17,683 nt of DNA from CBFGTA01 sp965651595 (lineage in GTDB: Bacteria; Actinomycetota; Actinomycetes; S36-B12; UBA10799). Below are positions 13,747 through 17,683 of the stretch, piece by piece. The DNA lies in assembly GCA_965651595.1 (NCBI GenBank), contig CBFGTA010000040.1, positions 1 to 17,683 on the forward strand, in the 5' to 3' direction. How positions within the stretch are numbered: the first letter of the stretch is position 1; each line of letters opens with the position of its first letter. Under the pieces are notes generated by a model. That model was not told the DNA's origin, did not search any database, and saw nothing but the letters and a program-made list of their open reading frames with translations. Position numbers and translations under genes: made by a program.

Positions 13747-15385
13747 CCCAAAGTGTCTTACGGGAACACGCGACATCGGAAGATGTTGAGTGTTCCCGTT
13801 TGGACTTCTTGCTGTCCGTGGCGGTGTCCGCCTCGTTGACAATGGTGGCGAACGGTTCGGCGAGGCGTGGGCGTAGCTGCTCGTCGTCGGTGATCTCCAG
13901 TCGCGTGTAGAACGCCTGGTTCGCGAGTCTCCGGTTCCCGTCATCCGAATACGCGTAGGCGCGGTGAGCGTCCGTCAGCAGCCGGAGGGAGTCCTGGAGG
14001 AACGCCCGTGCCCCGGAGTGGTGTTCGTCATGCTGGGCGAGGCGCTGCTCGATGTCAGCGAGGCCCACACGGATACGGTCCTGGTGGCGCTTCAACGTCG
14101 GTAAGTCGATCGCATCGGCGAAGTGCGCCGCGAGAAGCTTGTCGCTCTCTGCTTCGAGGCGTGCCCGGTTGGCGGTGAGGTCGGCGAACTCCTGATCCCG
14201 ACCGGCGCTCTGCTCATCGAACGCGGCATCGACTTCGGCGGCGAGGTGTCGGTAGTCGGCCTCGCTGATCGTGATATCGCGGTAGGAGTCCTCAACCAGC
14301 CGCTCGGCAACCTGGACGGGCACAGCGCGGCGGGTGCAGTTCGTCTTCTTCGCTGCACGGCCCGAGCAGATGAAGTAGGCGTATGTGGTGCCGCGCGGGT
14401 TCGTCGCGAAGTCGAGCAGCATCCGCGACCCGCAACTGCCGCAGTGCAGCAACCCCTTCAGATGGTGCGCGTGCTGGACGTGCCGCGTCATCCTCGCGTT
14501 GCGCGCCTTCAGCAGCGATTGCACCTGATCGAACAGCGCGGGCTCGATCAACGGCTCATGCGCGCCGGGATGCAGTGCCCCCTTGTAGCGGATCACCCCG
14601 GCGTAGTACGGGTTTGTGAGCAGCTTGTAGAGCGTGTTCTTCCCCAACGGCTTTGGCGGTCGTTTCGGCGTCGGCACGGTCGTCAGGCCGCGCGCAGTGA
14701 GGTCACGCAACAGCCCGGTGACGGAGGTCTCTCCCTTGGCGTAGGTCTCGAACGCCCACCGAATCAGCGGTGCGCGTTCGGGATCGACCTCGACGGTGCG
14801 AATCTCGCGGCCTTGATCGTCGGTACGGCGCACGTTGAGGTACCCGACCGGGGCGCGCATCGGCGTGCCGCCTTGTGCGAGCTTCTGTGTCAGTCCTTTG
14901 GTGACCTCGGTGGCGAGGTTGCGGCTGTAGAACTCCGCAATGGACGACATGATGCCGTGCACCAGCATCCCCGACGGCGTCTGGTCGATGGACTCCGTCG
15001 CCGACACCAAGGTGACGCCTGCGGCGAGGAGAGCTTCGTGAATCTTCACGTCATCCGCGCGGTTGCGGGCGAGCCGATCAAGCTTGTGCACGATACAGAA
15101 GGTCACCCGGGTTGCGGTGATGAACGCGAGCATCTCCTGCAACCCGTCGCGATCCGCCGACCGCGCCGACTCCCCAGCGTCCACGAACTCCCGCACGACC
15201 CGCGCACCCAGTTCTGCGGCCTTCCGAGCGTTGGCCTCGCGCTGCGCGGGGATCGAAAAGCCTTCCTCGGTGCCGCCACGCTCGGCCTGCTCTCGCGTCG
15301 AGACCCGCAGGTAGGACACTGCGAGCAGCAGGGGGACCTCGGCGGCCTCCTCGGACGTCGTGGTGTCGAGTGTCGCGGTGCTCAT
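13685..15385 (-). CDS. Large serine recombinase (site-specific integrase of the element)
   Basis: The 566-residue protein is a large serine recombinase that would integrate and excise the element. The resolvase domain has SYLRVSTREQ, with presumed nucleophile S29, R27, and the KLDRLARN motif with R104 and R107. A recombinase domain follows (~180-310), then a zinc ribbon with C315, C318, C340 and C350, and a charged helical segment (~370-455). The frame is open to 15445, but ATG 15385 was chosen because AAGGAGG stands 6 nt before it. The last ~20 residues (VEPRRFELLTSALQRQRSTS) are read from the antisense of tRNA-Ala. The stop is inside the tRNA, so the C-terminus beyond ~LAEPFATIV may be host-supplied after integration. 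Transcription opposes replication. Confidence 0.93.
   Translation of the reverse strand: MSTATLDTTTSEEAAEVPLLLAVSYLRVSTREQAERGGTEEGFSIPAQREANARKAAELGARVVREFVDAGESARSADRDGLQEMLAFITATRVTFCIVHKLDRLARNRADDVKIHEALLAAGVTLVSATESIDQTPSGMLVHGIMSSIAEFYSRNLATEVTKGLTQKLAQGGTPMRAPVGYLNVRRTDDQGREIRTVEVDPERAPLIRWAFETYAKGETSVTGLLRDLTARGLTTVPTPKRPPKPLGKNTLYKLLTNPYYAGVIRYKGALHPGAHEPLIEPALFDQVQSLLKARNARMTRHVQHAHHLKGLLHCGSCGSRMLLDFATNPRGTTYAYFICSGRAAKKTNCTRRAVPVQVAERLVEDSYRDITISEADYRHLAAEVDAAFDEQSAGRDQEFADLTANRARLEAESDKLLAAHFADAIDLPTLKRHQDRIRVGLADIEQRLAQHDEHHSGARAFLQDSLRLLTDAHRAYAYSDDGNRRLANQAFYTRLEITDDEQLRPRLAEPFATIVNEADTATDSKKSKREHSTSSDVACSRKTLWVEPRRFELLTSALQRQRSTS
13760..13799. repeat. 40-nt near-perfect hairpin at the tRNA-Ala/recombinase junction
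   Basis: ACGGGAACAC (13760-13769) and GTGTTCCCGT (13790-13799) are perfect 10-bp arms. Inside them CGACATC (13771-13777) pairs with GATGTTG (13782-13788), with one G-T wobble, around a GGAA loop, leaving only a G-A mismatch between the two stems. It starts 14 nt after the tRNA and is followed by TTTGGACTTCTT. It may be the tRNA-Ala terminator or an inverted-repeat part of the attachment site. It lies inside the last codons of the recombinase ORF. Confidence 0.7.
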
Positions 15386-15455
15386 GATGGGCCTCCTTGC
15401 GCCGGGGTGCTCCTTGGTGTTGATCCTCTCGCGCACCCCTGACAAACCGAAGAGC

Positions 15456-15635
15456 TCAGTGAAGCGCAGGCGGCAGGTCGTCAGGCGGCGGGAGCCCGTA
15501 GGGGTCGGGATCGCCGTTCACCCGAGCGCGGTGACGAGCGTCCGCGATGCCCAGCACCCACTCGATCAACTTACTGAGGTCAGGCTCATCGCGCCGCGTC
15601 ACTCGCAGCCTCAGTTTCCGATCGTCGCCTCGCAT
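15456..15635 (-). CDS. Small hypothetical protein upstream of the recombinase
   Basis: I do not recognise this 59-residue ORF. It has a basic N-terminus (MRGDDRKLRLRVTRRDEPDL), a short amphipathic helical stretch (SKLIEWVLGIADARHRARV) and a Pro/Asp-rich end (GDPDPYGLPPPDDLPPALH). The frame stays open up to a GTG at 15695. ATG 15635 was taken because the residues after it look like folded protein, but no SD sequence precedes it. It lies 70 nt ahead of the recombinase start on the same strand, so it may be an accessory or regulatory protein of the element. Coding status is plausible and not proven. Confidence 0.5.
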   Translation of the reverse strand: MRGDDRKLRLRVTRRDEPDLSKLIEWVLGIADARHRARVNGDPDPYGLPPPDDLPPALH

Positions 15636-15725
15636 GCCAGACAGGTGCACTGCCCTTCGTACGATGCACACTTTCGCCCGTCCACCCGTCTCCACTTTGA
15701 GGTCACACGCATCTTGCAGGTCGCG

Positions 15726-15753
15726 GTTTCGTCACTTACGTCGGTGACGAAAC
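15726..15753. promoter_or_regulatory. Perfect 10-bp inverted repeat, candidate operator of the divergent island genes
   Basis: GTTTCGTCAC (15726-15735) and GTGACGAAAC (15744-15753) are exact complements with an 8-nt spacer. A second nested pair, TACGTC (15737-15742) and GACGTA (15755-15760), overlaps it. The repeat lies 16 nt before the ATG at 15770, just upstream of a -10-like TACCGT, in the interval between two divergent genes. This is the layout of a repressor or control-protein site. Confidence 0.65.
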
Positions 15754-15758
15754 AGACG

Positions 15759-15764
15759 TACCGT
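15759..15764 (+). promoter_or_regulatory. Candidate -10 of the zinc-ribbon gene (leaderless)
   Basis: TACCGT is the same hexamer as in the candidate dnaA promoter. It ends 5 nt before the ATG at 15770, which places the transcription start on or next to the start codon. No SD sequence is present, so a leaderless mRNA is likely. The -35 would fall in the spacer of the inverted repeat (TTACGT, weak). Confidence 0.45.
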
Positions 15765-15769
15765 AGAAC

Positions 15770-16483
15770 ATGGCCACCAAACGCTACGACCCCGCAGCGA
15801 CCGACTTCAACGGTCGCTACTCCCGCTGGGTCGCCGCTCTCGAATCGGGCGACGATGCCGAGTTGCTGGAAGCCACCGCGGCACTCCCGACCCTCAACAA
15901 GCGTGTACTCAAGAAGCTCGCCGCGGCCGATCGCGACGAGCCCGACCCGAGCGCACGGGCGGAGCACAAGCGCGTGATCGTGCTGCTCAGCGAGATCAAC
16001 GCCAACAAGAATCAGCGACGCCGCGAACGCGAGCAGGCGGAGCAGCGTCGTCGCGACCGAACCGTCCGCGTCGAACGCAGAGTCGAACTGCCAACCACCT
16101 GCGCCAGATGCGGCACCAAGCTCAAAGAAGTGAAGCCCACAGGCAGACCGCGCCTGTACTGCACGCCCGCCTGCCGCAAGGCCGCCTACGAAGACCGCCG
16201 CGCCCACCGCGACGGCGCCGTCAAGGTGCAGGTCGTAGAGAAACTCGTCACGGAGGTGCGGGAGCGACGCATCGAGGTGCCCCACCCCAGAAGTGACTGC
16301 ATCAAGGCAGTCCTGGCGGACGACGACCTCATGGTCTCAGTGATCTGGACACTCACAGCCCTCGTGCGAGACCGCAGCCGCAGGGCCTACGACCCTGACC
16401 AGCCGAGGTTCGGGAAGCTCTCGTATCACGTCCAAGCGCTCCATGCCGCACTCGTCGAGCGGGCAGCCGCCGGCCCTCCGTAG
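15770..16483 (+). CDS. Zinc-ribbon-like protein of unknown function, element-borne
   Basis: The 237-residue protein is not one I can name. Residues 1-75 are helical-looking and charged (DFNGRYSRWVAALESGDDAE). Residues ~78-105 are very Arg/Glu/Gln rich and probably a coiled coil or extended helix. A four-cysteine site follows with C111-x2-C114 and C131-x3-C135, separated by GTKLKEVKPTGRPRLY and ending CRKAAYEDRRAHR. The GRPR-Y-C-x3-CR-x-AY pattern is a common actinobacterial zinc-finger type thought to bind nucleic acid. The C-terminal ~75 residues have a conserved-looking helical region (LMVSVIWTLTALVRDRS). It is divergent from the recombinase side and 165 nt before hsdM. An autoregulator of the element or a control protein for the modification system are both possible. 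Confidence 0.75.
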   Translation: MATKRYDPAATDFNGRYSRWVAALESGDDAELLEATAALPTLNKRVLKKLAAADRDEPDPSARAEHKRVIVLLSEINANKNQRRREREQAEQRRRDRTVRVERRVELPTTCARCGTKLKEVKPTGRPRLYCTPACRKAAYEDRRAHRDGAVKVQVVEKLVTEVRERRIEVPHPRSDCIKAVLADDDLMVSVIWTLTALVRDRSRRAYDPDQPRFGKLSYHVQALHAALVERAAAGPP

Positions 16484-16648
16484 TTCTCGACGATCCCCGT
16501 CTCGGGCGCGACCCTCTGAGAGAATGTCAGCGGTGGCGCCTATCGTCATCCGTGGGGAGCGAAGCCATCGGTTCCAGTGTGATCTGCGTGCAGACGGTTC
16601 ACCGCGCCCCGTGACCGGACACCCGAAGCACGACTCGAAGGACATGCG

Positions 16649-17683
16649 TTGCCGCAGAACTCCATCAACCACGCTCGCCTCGTCGCGCTGATCTGGAGCA
16701 TCGCCGACGACGTGCTTCGAGACCTCTACGTGCGCGGCAAGTACCGAGACGTGATCCTGCCGTTCACCGTGCTGCGCCGCCTCGACAGTGTGCTCGAACC
16801 CACTCAAGACGCAGTCCTCGCGATGAAGAAGACTCTCGATCAGGCAGGGATCGTCGACCAAGACGCCCCGCTGCGGGACGCCGCGAAGCAGGACTTCTAC
16901 AACACGTCCGGCTTCACGCTCAAGACCCTACGTGCTGCGACGAATGCCACCAGGCTCCGGCAGAACTTCGGAGTTTACCTCGATGGCTTCTCGCCCAATG
17001 TGCAGGAGATCATCGACAACTTCGAGTTCCGTAACCAGCTCCCGCGCCTCACGAAGGCTGACGCGCTCGGGGCGCTGATCGAGAAGTTCCTCTCGCCCGA
17101 CCTCGACCTCTCGCCCGCACGCTTGGACAACCACGGGATGGGTACGGTCTTCGAAGAGCTCGTGCGCCGCTTCAACGAGGAGAACAACGAAGAGGCCGGA
17201 GAGCACTGGACCCCTCGTGACGCGGTGCGCCTCATGACCCGACTGATGTTCGAGCCCATCGCCGAGGTGATCCCCTCAGGCACCTACCGTCTGTACGACG
17301 GGGCAATGGGAACCGGCGGCATGCTCACCGTCGCAGAGGAAACCCTCAAGCACCTCACCGCTCCCGCCGGGAAGAAGGTCTCCACCCACTTGTATGGGCA
17401 GGAGATCAACGCCGAGACCTACGCGATCGCCAAGGCAGACCTGATCCTCAAAGGCGAAGGGATGGCGGCCGACAACATCGTCGGCGGCCCCGAATGGTCG
17501 ACCCTGTCGAACGATGCCTTCGCGGGCGAAGAGTTCGACTTCATGCTCTCCAATCCGCCCTACGGCAAGAGCTGGAAGACTGACCAGGACCGTCTGGGCG
17601 GGGCGAAGAAGATCATCGACCCCCGCTTCATCGTCACCCACGACGGCGACCCCGACTACTCGCTGGTCACCCGAAGCAGCGAC
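16649..17683 (+). CDS. hsdM: Type I restriction-modification methyltransferase subunit HsdM, 3' end cut off by window edge
   Basis: An open frame of 345 codons continues beyond the window. It encodes the N6-adenine methyltransferase subunit of a type I system, which works with a specificity (HsdS) and a restriction (HsdR) subunit. The N-terminal helical domain (INHARLVALIWSIADDVLRD, then YRDVILPFTVLRRLD) is typical. EHWTPRDAVRLM precedes the SAM-binding motif I DGAMGTGGM at 217-225 (a DPxxGTGG variant), and YGQEINAETYAIAKADLIL follows. The catalytic NPPY is at 302-305 with FDFMLSNPPYGKSW. The family is about 500 residues, so roughly two thirds is seen. The start is TTG at 16649 with GAAGGA 6 nt upstream; an ATG 5 nt earlier is in another frame and stops quickly. 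Confidence 0.93.
   Translation, partial: MPQNSINHARLVALIWSIADDVLRDLYVRGKYRDVILPFTVLRRLDSVLEPTQDAVLAMKKTLDQAGIVDQDAPLRDAAKQDFYNTSGFTLKTLRAATNATRLRQNFGVYLDGFSPNVQEIIDNFEFRNQLPRLTKADALGALIEKFLSPDLDLSPARLDNHGMGTVFEELVRRFNEENNEEAGEHWTPRDAVRLMTRLMFEPIAEVIPSGTYRLYDGAMGTGGMLTVAEETLKHLTAPAGKKVSTHLYGQEINAETYAIAKADLILKGEGMAADNIVGGPEWSTLSNDAFAGEEFDFMLSNPPYGKSWKTDQDRLGGAKKIIDPRFIVTHDGDPDYSLVTRSSD

Larger units (their letters stand above)
13747..17683. mobile_element. Left part of an integrated element at tRNA-Ala
   Basis: Immediately after tRNA-Ala the conserved actinobacterial order ends. A large serine recombinase, two unfamiliar genes and a type I modification gene follow. The recombinase ORF closes inside the tRNA antisense, which fits integration at this tRNA. 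The base composition looks more GC-rich than the core genes by eye. The right end, with its attachment site, is outside the window. The exact left junction is not fixed by the sequence alone. Confidence 0.75.

Noticed and set aside
14123..15442. 439-codon plus-strand ORF antisense to the serine recombinase
   Set aside because: It has no recognisable domain, and its composition is that of a GC-rich mirror frame. The opposite strand encodes a complete recombinase with catalytic residues and a strong SD sequence.
16443..16691. 82-codon plus-strand ORF between the zinc-ribbon gene and hsdM
   Set aside because: It overlaps both neighbours in another frame and is a Ser/Arg/Pro-rich shadow.
13747..17683. 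CRISPR array or tandem direct repeats in the island
   Set aside because: No regularly spaced direct repeats were seen; only inverted repeats occur.

Overview
The window is the chromosomal replication-origin neighbourhood of a high-GC Gram-positive bacterium (Actinomycetota), with the first part of an integrated mobile island at its right end. The gene order jag-yidC-yidD-rnpA-rpmH / dnaA-oriC-dnaN-recF-dciA-gyrB-gyrA-DUF3566-tRNA-Ile-DLW39-tRNA-Ala is the classic actinobacterial arrangement. GTG starts, TAnnnT-type -10 boxes, apparently leaderless genes and the presence of DUF3566 and DLW-39 proteins agree with this. I cannot name the genus. No gnd gene lies between dnaN and recF, unlike in some actinobacteria.

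Left arm (1-2799, minus strand): a tightly packed operon read away from the origin. Ribosomal protein L34 (rpmH) comes first, then RNase P protein (rnpA), the YidD insertion factor, the YidC membrane insertase and the RNA-binding Jag/KhpB protein, which runs off the left edge. rnpA and yidD overlap by 4 nt; yidD and yidC are 2 nt apart.

Origin (2800-5196): the 464-nt divergent rpmH/dnaA interval holds one perfect DnaA box just upstream of a good candidate dnaA promoter. The 454-nt dnaA-dnaN interval holds one perfect DnaA box, one single-mismatch box, several degenerate boxes and three consecutive small inverted repeats before dnaN; this is the presumed oriC.

Right arm (5197-13746, plus strand): dnaN, recF and dciA are close or overlapping and probably co-transcribed. 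They supply the sliding clamp, gap-repair loader and helicase loader. gyrB has its own promoter-like region and is followed by gyrA and a two-helix DUF3566 membrane protein overlapping gyrA. Then come tRNA-Ile(GAU), a 41-codon DLW-39 gene starting 2 nt after the tRNA, and tRNA-Ala(UGC).

Island (about 13747 to beyond 17683): a large serine recombinase, on the minus strand and therefore against replication, has an ORF that closes only inside the antisense of tRNA-Ala. A 40-nt near-perfect hairpin lies at that junction. Behind the recombinase are a small unknown ORF, a divergent zinc-ribbon-like protein with a 28-nt inverted repeat over its promoter, and a type I restriction-modification methyltransferase (hsdM) cut by the right edge. 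The likely reading is an integrated element at tRNA-Ala that carries a DNA-modification/defence cargo. Its far end and the hsdS/hsdR partners would lie outside the window.
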